Shown here piece by piece: positions 12,101-21,179 of a stretch of 34,947 nucleotides of DNA. Made by a program: the position numbers and the translations under genes. Position 1 is the stretch's first letter; each line of letters begins with the position of its first letter. The DNA is from Bifiguratus adelaidae (Eukaryota > Mucoromycota > Endogonomycetes > Endogonales): assembly GCA_002261195.1 (NCBI GenBank), contig MVBO01000153.1, positions 1 to 34,947 on the forward strand, written 5' to 3'. The notes below the pieces were generated by a model, which saw nothing but the letters and a program-made list of their open reading frames with translations, was not told the origin of the DNA and searched no databases.

Positions 12101-13375
12101 TCGAGCTAAGCAAGGTAGTCATGACCAAGATGCTGGCTCACGCTGGTTTCGAAGCCACACAAGGCGAAGCTCTTCAGATTATTACCGAAGTGTTCCAGGA
12201 TTATGTAATGAACTTGGGCAAGACGCTGCGGACATACATTGACTCTTACAAAACAAAAATGTCTTTTGAGGTAAGATTGAATTTGGTCTGTTTACGTAGC
12301 ACATTTATCTAAACCATCATCCAGGAATCTCTGTTACATGTTCTTTTCGAGAACGGAGCCCAGACTCTGGATGACCTTGAATATTACGTCCGCAATGATG
12401 TCGAGAAATATGGCCAAAAGTTGCAAGATATCCAGCGGAAATTAGAGACGTCTTTTGCTGATCTGGTCAACGTAAGTACTTTGCATGATGACAGCGATGA
12501 CAGCTGAGTGTCGTTGCAATTGCTCATGTTCCTCTAGGGCAATGACGGAGAGACCATCGATGACGAGCAATTGTTTGGTGACGAGGATATGTTTGCAAGG
12601 TAGGTGACACATTTGTTGACTTTTTGCTTTCCGATAGCTAATCCAACATAGTGGTGCGCTTGGCGAGGAATTAGGAGAGGACTTTTTTGGATTCAAGGAT
12701 CTTGGTCTTGAGTCTGAGTTGCGTGGAGCTTTAACGGTATGTTTCCGTGCAAAAGTGTCTTTATTGTCTCTTATACTCTATTGCGCAAACAGGTGCCTTC
12801 AAGAGTGTGGTTTGGAACAAGCAAACCGAAAGCCAGACCGACCAACTCCGTAAGAGGTGAGTCATTGCTCACTGATTCGTGCTGCGCTGCGGCATATTAA
12901 CGAAAGTGTCAAGTTCCCGCATTAGAGTATCCTCCGAGGCCACCATTCACACCAATCACACAAACGGAAGGCATCATTGGCTTGCTGAAGCCGTTCTTTA
13001 ATCAGAAGCTAGAACGCGAAAATCCATTGACAGAGGTATGCAGGAGATGCCGGTCTCGGAAACAGTGCAAAATAACGTGAATGTTAGGATGAATTCAAGC
13101 CGACACGCTTCCGTAACCGACCAAGACTACCGCCAACAGGAAAGAACAGCCAAGCATCAAAGAAACAAAGGCAGAAGGAAGAGGAAATGAGGAAACGAAA
13201 GAAGATGATGATGGAGGCTGCGCAAGCAGACCGGGACAAGAAACGAAAGGAAAAGTTGGAACAGAAGGCGCAAAAGCAAGCGGAAAAAGAAGAAAAGAAA
13301 CGCTTGCGCGAGGAGACAAAAGAACGCGAACGAAAGGAGAAACAACAAAAGATGGATGCCAAAAAAGTGCGCTGA
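9199..13375 (+). CDS. SPT7: SAGA complex subunit Spt7, bromodomain and histone-fold scaffold
   Basis: Architectural subunit of the SAGA histone acetyltransferase coactivator, nuclear. Multi-exon: 9199-9777, 9837-9890, 9942-9977, 10029-10130, then further exons to the stop at 13375. A bromodomain spans roughly 10.33-10.65 kb. It shows [17 protein letters not shown], then [16 protein letters not shown], and [11 protein letters not shown] with the acetyl-lysine-contacting Asn. A conserved central block ([28 protein letters not shown]) follows at 11.3-11.65 kb. The Spt7/STAF65-gamma histone-fold region lies at 12.1-12.5 kb ([39 protein letters not shown]). The C-terminus (13.1-13.37 kb) is a long Lys/Arg/Glu/Gln-rich helix, probably a coiled coil and nuclear-localising; yeast Spt7 lacks an obvious equivalent. 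The start is the first ATG and opens a 193-codon exon. Exon borders after 10.1 kb are partly approximate. Confidence 0.92.
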
Positions 13376-13548
13376 GAAACCAAACCGCAAATCTTGACAA
13401 ACTCAATGGTATTTGCATCGGCTGTCAGACATAGAGAGACGGCATAGCCGGCGCGCAACGCTCTATATCAATGTACATTTATTCCCTTCATCCTACACTA
13501 CACCTAGATGTCTTCTATTTACAAGCGTTGGACGCGACTGTACATAAA

Positions 13549-15231
13549 CTAATGGAAGTCAAAGAGATATGCCCCGACATCAAAACGAACGCTTTTGGCA
13601 ACCTGTTGTATAAAACTGAAGCTGACATTGCATTTGCATCGAATATTGTCTAGTTTGTCGGCACCGCTCATCCGCATGAGCAATCGAAGGGTGATCATGG
13701 TCGAGATCTAGCAGGATAAGAGACATGAAGCAAGACGCCGAGTTTATCCCACCTTACCTGTGTCTGCATATCTATGGTGTTTTCTATTGGCTCGTCAATG
13801 ATGCTGTAGAATATGGCCAGCATTCGCTCCAGCGGAAACGCCTTGGGCCCAAGGAGCTGCTGTCGCATCTGCGACATGGTGAGAACTCGTCACGAACCGG
13901 TGCTTTACCATACCTTGCCTCCCATTTTGTCGGACACGGGACGAACCTTTCTCTTATAATTTTTGCGCTCTTCAGCACCTTTGGAGAAATATCTCTTGTC
14001 CATCTTGGGAGGATTATAGGAAGCTAAGAAGGCGGCGATGAGGAGGAATTTGGTGTAGTAGGGTAATTCCATGTGACCTAATGGAGGAGAGATATAGACA
14101 TCAGTGTCAGCAAATCATACAATCCCATACGTACTGGAGAGATCTGGCGCAGCGATAGCACCCGCGTCCGTTTGCTTCTTTGCGCGCTCTAACCAGTCTA
14201 CAGAAGAGATTTGGCGAAGGTAGAGCTTATCCACTGCCTCTATGAAATATGGTTGCGCCAGTTTGAACAGGCGCCCTGCCTCGGTGCGCTTGGCTGTATC
14301 GCGGATGTGAATGAGCAAATCTCCATAGAATTGGCTGGCTTGCCACTCACCATCGCCGTCGATGACCGGCTTGACGTATATTGGAAATAGGAGCGATACC
14401 AGATGTCGCAATTCATTCAGGTCCTTACAATTCTTGTTGAATGTGTCGTAGATGAGCTCGCAAAACCCTCCAAAGAACGCAGGACCTTCATCTATCGCAC
14501 GCTCGGAAGGTGGACAATCCTTAGCTAGAATTTTGAGCGTGTCTCCACGGGAGTACTCTGAAAACTTGACAATGATAGGTTCGGACATACCGCCTTTCGT
14601 GCGGAACTTTGCAAATTCCACCGTCGTGATGAATATGACACACACATCGCAGGATGTCTGCGTGATTGCATTAGTTATCTCCCTAAATCCTCGAAAGAGA
14701 TCAGTCCTTGTACTCACAACCCCCCGAAGTCGCAGTAGAACGGGCAAGAGCGTCGGTCCCATATCCCGAAGGCGTTCCGCCCTGTCCAAGAAGATAAACT
14801 TTGTCGTCTGCGCGTCTCGTAATAGATCTTTTGTGTAGACGACAAAGTCATTCAGCGAGTCGCAATGAGCGTACCCCTTGAAGCCGTTCTGAGGGTGAGG
14901 TACTACACCGGACCAACTATTGAGCACTCGCTCAAATATCAGTCGAGGTGTAAAGCATTCTACACAGTTGATGAAAGCGTAGTCTGTCTCTGACAGCGTT
15001 CTTTTTGCAATTGCCTTTAATAAAGACGTCTTGCCAAACGAGCTGTGTCCGTAACAGAAGATGGCAGGCGGAGAAGGCAGATCAGGCTTTAACAAGCATC
15101 AGAGCTGCGTCAGTGTCGTATATGTCATCCTGCTGACCTACCTCGCACATCAGGTCTAGTAAGATACTAATCTCTTCCTCTCTGGCAGGAAAGTCCTGAC
15201 AGAGTTGCTGCTCAACATTCTCCCTTGCCAT
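13549..15231 (-). CDS. ORC5: Origin recognition complex subunit 5
   Basis: AAA+ subunit of the ORC, which loads the MCM helicase at replication origins. Six exons in phase: 15231-15142, 15086-14718, 14657-14135, 14077-13914, 13868-13758 and 13707-13549. It begins MARENVEQQLCQDFPAREEE. A Walker A follows as CYGHSSFGKTSLL, then FINCVECFTPRLIFERVL and a Walker B-like KFIFLDRAERL. VCVIFITTVEF is sensor-1-like. The C-terminal ORC5 block is MELPYYTKFLLIAAFLASYN, then LLGPKAFPLERMLAIFYSI, ending CNVSFSFIQQ and YLFDFH. The intron at 14717-14658 is exactly 60 nt and contains no stop, so unspliced RNA stays open; it has a TAACTAAT branch site and removing it matches the family. The gene is convergent with SPT7 (173 bp apart). 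Confidence 0.95.
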
Positions 15232-15704
15232 GGAACGTCTCACTCCGTTACGCGCTTTTTCAAAAAAAAAAAAAAAGGGCGTCTACTTTTGACGCGTCAA
15301 TGGAACCTTTTTCTGTGGTTATGACGGCAAAAAGAACACAAGATCCCCTGGCGGAGCCATCCTAACGTATGGATTTGGTTGTCATCCTATGGTGCATGCG
15401 ATGGGTGTGACCTGCTTTAGCTGGGCTTTGTTTCGATTCAGCATGCCGCGATTTTGGGCGATCCACAACCCCCTAACGCGACCATTGTACACTCGCCATC
15501 CACTTGAAGAATAAACATGCTCTACAGTCCCGTACACAACGTCTACACGCCCTTGCGTGCGCACTTCACGCGGAACTTTGACACTTGGCGCGTGGCAAGG
15601 GCTGGTTTCCATATTGGGCTATTGTTTCAAACAATGGGCTTTCCGTTCGAAACAGTTTTTTGCAGTCGGGTCTCTTATGCAACACTTTTGCCGTCACTTA
15701 GGGT
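15232..15704. promoter_or_regulatory. Divergent promoter region of ORC5 and the UPF0658 gene, with ACGCGT box and poly-A tract
   Basis: 473 bp without a supported gene. ACGCGT, the core of the fungal MCB element bound by MBF at G1/S, lies at 15292-15297 in the palindrome GACGCGTC, 61 bp upstream of the ORC5 start. A run of fifteen A at 15262-15276, preceded by five T, lies between this box and the start codon; such tracts exclude nucleosomes. A further ACGCG core is at about 15474. The motifs are seen; regulation by MBF is inferred from ORC5 being a replication gene. Confidence 0.5.
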
Positions 15705-17457
15705 ATGCCATATGAATATCGGAGTCGTGTGGAAGAGGCTGTAAGTTGACTTGACAGTTGACGACCTTTAGTCGCAAAACTCACAAGTGAGCCATGGACA
15801 GTGGCATCGTGTGACAGAAACGTCCTACACGCGTCTCTTTGCGACGAATCTGCTCGTCACTGCCATAATATGTATCGTCCTAGAAGGCTTTATGCTGAAG
15901 CTCGATCTAAACATGGCGGACTTGGTATCAGAACTCTTTCCAATGAATCAGGACGGACATTTGTCCGCCTCGACATCCCAAGCCTACAATTCGCAAATAG
16001 AAGTCGCCGTAAATACCCTGTTAAATCGGTTATCAAGGTGGTTCACTGAGCAGATATTGTTCATGTGTTCCCATTGCTTCTTGGTCTACCTTGGCTTGGA
16101 CGCCGTAGGTAACCGATATGTGGGAAAACTCCTAGCTCACCACAGGACTAGCTTATCCGCCAAAACATGATTCAAATCATTAGCCATCTTGCATTCAATG
16201 CCATTGTTTCCGCAGGTTATACCACACAGTTGGCTTTTGTGGTCAATTCAAAGTAAGTGCAGAATATGGACATTGGGTTCCCGCCTTAACGAATACAAAA
16301 CCAGGCAAACACTCCTTCAGCGCCTTCCGACTCTCCGCGCACGATTCTCCCCTCTCATTAACGAACTTTATGTCTTGCTTATCGCTTTCGTGACCATATC
16401 ATGGCTCTCTTTATTGGCTTCATGTGTCATTGACCGGGACCTCTATTTTCTGGTATGTGTTGACTCTTTGTTGTACGGTTCACAACCTATCACTCATGTG
16501 TGCATTCTATTTTGCAGTTTGGTTGGAATATTTATCGAAGGTAGGTCACGGCATGCGTAATAAGTCTAGAGACGACGGGAAGCTGACTCTCGCTTTCCAG
16601 GATTGGCGCCGATATACAACTGCAACGTAGGTCACCAACAGAACATGGGACGTCACTCAATCACCTTATCCCAAGGGATGCTAAGGTTATACGAAATATA
16701 CTTGTCTCTCATCAAGATAGGATTTTTTTCTCAACTCCTCTTCTGTGCCACTTCGCTTCAAAACGTGGTGAAAGTAGGTTCCGATGGTACCTTGAACGAT
16801 AGGGCTTGGTTGGGTATCTTTGTGTGCGCTGTCTGCTTCGTTGTCCTGGCCGCTATTGGATCTAGAAAAGGGGCAAGTATACAGACATACCATCGAAACC
16901 ATGTCACTGACTGTGTCACATAGCCACAATGGGAGAGTCATCCAGTCAGCTATTTCAGCATCTGGTTACAATTCGCCATCGTTGCCTTCTTTATTGCTTA
17001 TCTCTATATTTGGAGCTCACCCAACATTGTGCGCTTTGTATTTGGTATCTTTACGATATGTCTGACATTTGCATCGAGCATATGCTCATATCTCGTATCG
17101 CGCAATTACGGTAAAGGTCTGAAACCTCATATACAAGGCTTATTTGGCATCGACGACCGGACAAGACGTCCCCAAGGACAATCTTCCATTGGACTTGTGG
17201 TGGCCGGTGATAGTCGCTGGACGATCGACGAAGAGAATGATTACATTGAAGAGGGCTATGCTCTTGGTGACAAGCAACCAGAGCGACAATGGTGGCGACG
17301 GTCGAGTGGCAGCGCAGTACCTCAAAGCTTTAACCAGGACGTGGAGAAGGATGAATTTGATATGAACACGGAACCTCCTATACAAGACATGGGCCCAACT
17401 CCCATGGAATATCCCAAGCGGTGGAGCTGGTTTGACCGTCACCGCACCAAGCCATGA
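15705..17457 (+). CDS. Multi-span membrane protein, UPF0658 (Golgi apparatus membrane protein) family
   Basis: Predicted polytopic membrane protein of unknown function; S. pombe relatives localise to the Golgi. Eight exons, all in phase, give 455 residues: 15705-15740, 15802-16104, 16152-16252, 16305-16452, 16518-16540, 16601-16626, 16676-16872 and 16924-17457. Family features are LDALIRQNMIQIISHLAFNA, RLPTLRARFSPL, LYFLFGWNIYRRIGADIQLQ and RMLRLYEIYLSLIKIGFFSQ. About seven hydrophobic segments are visible (for example TNLLVTAIICIVLEGFML and VCAVCFVVLAAIG). The last exon adds about 120 hydrophilic, acidic C-terminal residues after the final span. Intron 7 (16873-16923) is GC-AG. The first exon is tiny; its 61-nt intron and the start are the least certain parts. 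Family assignment rests on motif order recalled, not on a search. Confidence 0.75.
16873..16923 (+). other. GC-AG intron of the UPF0658-like gene
   Basis: Fifty-one-nucleotide intron, donor GGG/GCAAGT and acceptor ACATAG. The nearby GT (GTATAC, four bases downstream) would put the following membrane-segment exon out of frame, so the GC donor is preferred. Confidence 0.7.
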
Positions 17458-17607
17458 CCCAAATATGCCATAGAAGAGATGATTGCACCTCCACATAGAT
17501 AATTTGATAATGTACAGCCAGAAATCAACCTTTCCCCACCTTGCTCTCCATTCTACCAAATCATGCATCCAACAGGATCCATACCAAAAAAGACCATCTC
17601 TACAAGA

Positions 17608-18279
17608 TCACCGGTTCTCTTCGGCATCCATGCCTTCATCGTCGTCCTTCATCATATCCACATCGCCATAATCCAGACCAGCTTCGTCCTGAAACTCATG
17701 CAAGGTCTCCTCGCGTGTCCTTGCACCCGTCTCCGTTTCTTCTTCCTCCTCTGACAAGGCATAATGACTCTGTTCAATATCGCCATCCTGCGGATCATCC
17801 GCGAATCGGTGTCTCGGTGTTAACGGAGGTGAATCATCGGATGGATCGGCAGGTAGGGCTATCCCATCCTGTATATTTCTATCAAGGTATTCTCTTGTTT
17901 CTTCGTCCGCATCATCCTTGCCGTCAAACGTCATCTTGTCCCCTGGAACCCGTGTAAAGGCTGTGAAATCATCGTACTCAGGGACTTCATAGTCGCCAGA
18001 CATATTGGCTTGTCCTTGCGTTGTCTCTTGTTCTTCTCTATCATAGCATCCCAGGGATGGCTCAAGGTACTCTGCTCGTCGCAACCTAACGCTGTCGTCA
18101 TAGGCCACACCGTCCTTACATTCGCTCGTGTCTATGGAATCGTCATTCTCGTAGAAATATGACTTTGGATGTCGTACGTGCGGATCGCCATCACGCAAGG
18201 ATACCGGGTCATGCTTCTCTGCCTTGCGTCGTTGCGCTTCTAGCTCTTCCAAGTGCTTGGACAGGTGACGATGCGTCAT
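17608..18279 (-). CDS. Acidic, low-complexity protein or C-terminal exon of the adjacent GT2 gene
   Basis: An open frame of 223 codons from ATG 18279, beginning MTHRHLSKHLEELEAQRRKA. After that Lys/Arg/Glu helix it is strongly acidic: YFYENDDSIDTSE, DDFTAFTRVPGDKMTFDG, SEEEEETETG, and MMKDDDEGMDAEENR at the end. No domain is recognised. It lies 54 bp downstream of the GT2 stop codon on the same strand and converges on the UPF0658-like gene. The frame is open further upstream (to about 18327). That would allow splicing from a donor inside the last GT2 exon; the best is GTGAGA near 18379, and another is GTACGA near 18400. Either a small separate gene or an alternative GT2 tail is possible. Codon usage and length suggest it is translated. 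Confidence 0.5.
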   Translation of the reverse strand: MTHRHLSKHLEELEAQRRKAEKHDPVSLRDGDPHVRHPKSYFYENDDSIDTSECKDGVAYDDSVRLRRAEYLEPSLGCYDREEQETTQGQANMSGDYEVPEYDDFTAFTRVPGDKMTFDGKDDADEETREYLDRNIQDGIALPADPSDDSPPLTPRHRFADDPQDGDIEQSHYALSEEEEETETGARTREETLHEFQDEAGLDYGDVDMMKDDDEGMDAEENR

Positions 18280-18332
18280 GCAAGATGCAGCACAAGTTGA
18301 GACAATTGAAAGGAAAGCAGTCACTCTCTATT

Positions 18333-20439
18333 CTAGTGTCTATACATGTCTTCGTCAAACAACTTCTCACTGACATGATAAGCACTCTCGTACTTCCAGA
18401 GCCTCTTCAAGCAGCCAACTGTACTTGGGATGGTCATAAATAGCCATGCGCTCACTGGCAGCCAAATGTAATCCTTCACATCCTTCCACGTTCTGGATTC
18501 GCTGGGTGCTTTGCGGAACAGTTCTCGATCGACAACGCGATGTAGGTGTTCATAGACGATCAGCATGCCGAGAGTCGGCAATGGTAAGAAGACGGTGATA
18601 ATTTTGACGAGATTCCACATGGTGCCGAAAAATTCGGACGTGAGCACGGGGTTGTTGGCCGGAGGGACGAGTGACACTTTGGACCACGGAGGCCAGAGAA
18701 TGATTTGCATGAGGGGTACCGCCGCAAACATGAGCCATCCAGATGTAGCAGGAATCATGTGCGCTTCAAGGACGTGAAACACCACGACGATCTTGTCCAT
18801 CCATCCGGTCATCTGCGTAAGGTATTGTAATCCCGTATTGACGCTTGTCACGCTTGTCACGCTTCCAATGGACGAGAAGCGTTTGTGGGAGCGGTTTTTG
18901 AGCTTGCCAGAATAAGGTCCAGCCTTTCCAGATTTCGTGGCTTCTCCTTCCTGCACCAGACTGTAACCTCTCTTTTGCGTACCGCGAAAAGCGGAGCGCA
19001 AGGTATAAGCAACGTCGGCAACGCCATTGTAATGCCGACTCGCCTGGACGTATCGGGCGTACAGATTACCGATATAACCGCGCGTTTGAACATTGGTGAG
19101 GTTGATGGGGACAAATATGGGGATACTGCGGACAAGTCCGTCAGTCTTGAAAAAGCACTTGAGCCACATGTGAAGATCTTCGCCGACCGCATCGGCATCT
19201 GTATCCCAGAAGCCGACTCTCTCGGCCAGTGTCAAAGTAAGGGAGTACACCGAACATGGGAAGGATACACCTCGACTGTTTTGCAAGTTTTGCATGACCA
19301 TAGCTGACCAGGTGATGTCGGTAACACGAACAGCCGCAGGAACTTCCCTTGCATTGCGAGAAAAGATCATTGGGGGGACAAAAATGACCGAGTGGGGATC
19401 TTCAGTGTCCAAATAGTTCCGTTCAACTTGGGAAATGTAGGCTTCGGGAACCCAAGCATCAGAATCCATGATGGTAAGGATGATCCGGTTCTTGTCCAAA
19501 CCGAGGGCTTGCAGTTCTTGGCAAGCGGAGCGAGCTGCCCACGCAACATTGCTTCCTTTGCCGCGAGACTCTCCCGGAAGATTGGCTGGATGCGATGTGA
19601 TGATAAAGTGAAGAAATGATGATTGAAAGTGCTGGGAAAGTGCCCGCGCCTTGGCGTCATGGCCCGCCTCAGAGGCCTCCATTGCCAAGACAATGACATA
19701 GCGTGAAATTGCGTCCCTGTCAATACACGCATTAGCAGGCGAAGAAGATTTGTAATGAGACTTCTGTGGTTACTTGCCTATGCGTCGCCAAGCGACGAAT
19801 GGTATCGCGCAAGAGCGGCTCCGGTTCTTGATAATTAGGCAAAACAAATGCATAAATAGGCGACATATCGGAAAACTCGAATCTGTCGAGCACAATGTGA
19901 TCGTCATCGCCGAGCTTGGTAAGAGATGCTGAGCTGTCGGCGCGGTGTACAAGCGTATCCACTTCATGACTGCTGTCCAGCATGTCTAGTGTGATATCAT
20001 CTGAAACTGGGGTAAATGATCGAGATCTAGATTGTTGTGGAGATTGTATTGCTGAACTATCACCAATTGAAGGCTGTGGAGACGATGCACGAGATATGGA
20101 CTGTAGGGTATACGTTGATATAGTCAGCGAGCCTATAGATTGTAAAACTGTCGAATTTGAGGACTGTGGCGATACAGACTCACTATTAAGCCCAGTCCGT
20201 GCCGTCGTGGACCGATGCTGATGAGTATTCCAATAGCGAACAGTAGTCTTTATGCGCCGGACCGTGACGCAAAACTTGAAAAAGTGATTAGTGGAGGTAT
20301 AGAGGAAGAGCGCGAAGTAGGCAAAGAGAAAGATGATGTAGAATCGCGGTACGAGTAGAGGTCCCAGGGGCAATAGTATGATGGCAAAGATTGCCGAGCA
20401 TGGAGCGAATAGCTCAAAAGGATGCCGAAACTTGACCAT
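18333..20439 (-). CDS. GT2-like polytopic membrane glycosyltransferase
   Basis: Membrane glycosyltransferase of the GT2-like fold (the broad group with chitin and hyaluronan synthases), probably making or extending an envelope polysaccharide; the sugar is unknown. Two exons, 20439-19778 and 19716-18333, give 681 residues from the first in-frame ATG. Order: a short HPFELFAP motif, two membrane spans (residues about 10-50), a Ser-rich linker (about 75-180), then the catalytic domain. That domain has FVLPNYQEPEPLLRDTIRRL, MDSDAWVPEAY (DxD), NSRGVSFPCSVYSL and AVGEDLHMWLKCFF. Three further spans lie near the C-terminus. The intron 19777-19717 is GC-AG (AG/GCAAGT) and gives the expected HRDAISRYVIVLAMEA join. 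An open frame continues 5' of the ATG to about 20538 and looks coding (LDLFPLSYQKYP), so an upstream first exon may exist. Confidence 0.83.
19717..19777 (-). other. GC-AG intron of the GT2-like gene
   Basis: Sixty-one-nucleotide intron with donor AG/GCAAGT and acceptor TTGACAG. The GT two codons downstream (GTAACC) would break phase with the acceptor, while the GC donor gives a continuous glycosyltransferase domain. Confidence 0.75.
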
Positions 20440-20929
20440 CTTGCGTGTAATGAAGCACGGGTACTTCTGATAACTTAGCGGAAACAAGTCAAGGATGAAA
20501 GTATAAGATGAGAGCAGCGCCGTCTGCTTAAGAGAGTCAGTCTTCACCAACTGGCATGAGCCAAGACAAGCGAGACACAAGTGGAACGCCAAGGCCCAGC
20601 TCCTGTTAAGGTCGGGTCACGTGATCTAGAAGTTTGAAGGTGATTGACGTCATCAAATTCATTGCATAATTGAGCACGCATTGTTCACGAGACCATGCGC
20701 GGTCTATTGTTTCAGCGTCTCAATGAACGCGATCGCGCTTTCAGGTTGATCATGAACAAGACATTGTGACCCATATATAGAAATCAATATACGGTTCACG
20801 CGCTCATTGTCTTGTTATCCTTTCAATCACTCTCAATCACGCATTGAGGTTATAGCGGGATGCTTCAGGTTTCACCGTCAAGGAAGACAATATAAAAAAG
20901 ACATTGGGTTGGAAGGGAGTACGTTGATC
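20440..20929. promoter_or_regulatory. Region upstream of the GT2-like gene; TCACGTGA element and TATA-like sequence
   Basis: About 490 bp. The part next to the GT2 start (20440-20538) is an open, coding-like frame that follows a good minus-strand acceptor (CTTAAGCAG), so it may belong to a GT2 5' exon. TCACGTGA lies at 20617-20624. A TATATAG sequence sits at 20774-20780. Beyond these I see no gene. Confidence 0.35.
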
Positions 20930-21179
20930 AAAGGATTCGTAGGTTACATTGCAAGTTAGCGGTCAGCCTCTTAAGCAAGTCCAGGAGCACGAAGAAGTAC
21001 ACGTTTAGGACCAAGCTTGTCCCATGAAGCTTGGCAAGACAGGCATGCCGCGGGCAAGTTTGCTGCAAGCTTTGATCTTGGTAACTCGCGCAAGTCGTTG
21101 TGATTGCTGAACTTGACAATCTCCGATTTGGCATAGACCTTGGCTGTGTAAGCGTTGAGGAGATCAGCTTGAGGGACGG

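Noticed and set aside
13084-13458. Minus-strand hydrophobic, Phe/Ser-rich frames that look like membrane proteins
   Set aside because: They are the complement of the Lys/Glu-rich SPT7 tail, which produces Phe/Leu/Ser runs artificially.
14452-14838. 128-codon plus-strand frame within ORC5
   Set aside because: Shadow of the well-supported ORC5 exon; no recognisable motif.
15741-15771. 31-nt first intron for the UPF0658-like gene
   Set aside because: Too short compared with the other introns; the in-phase acceptor at 15801 gives a 61-nt intron.
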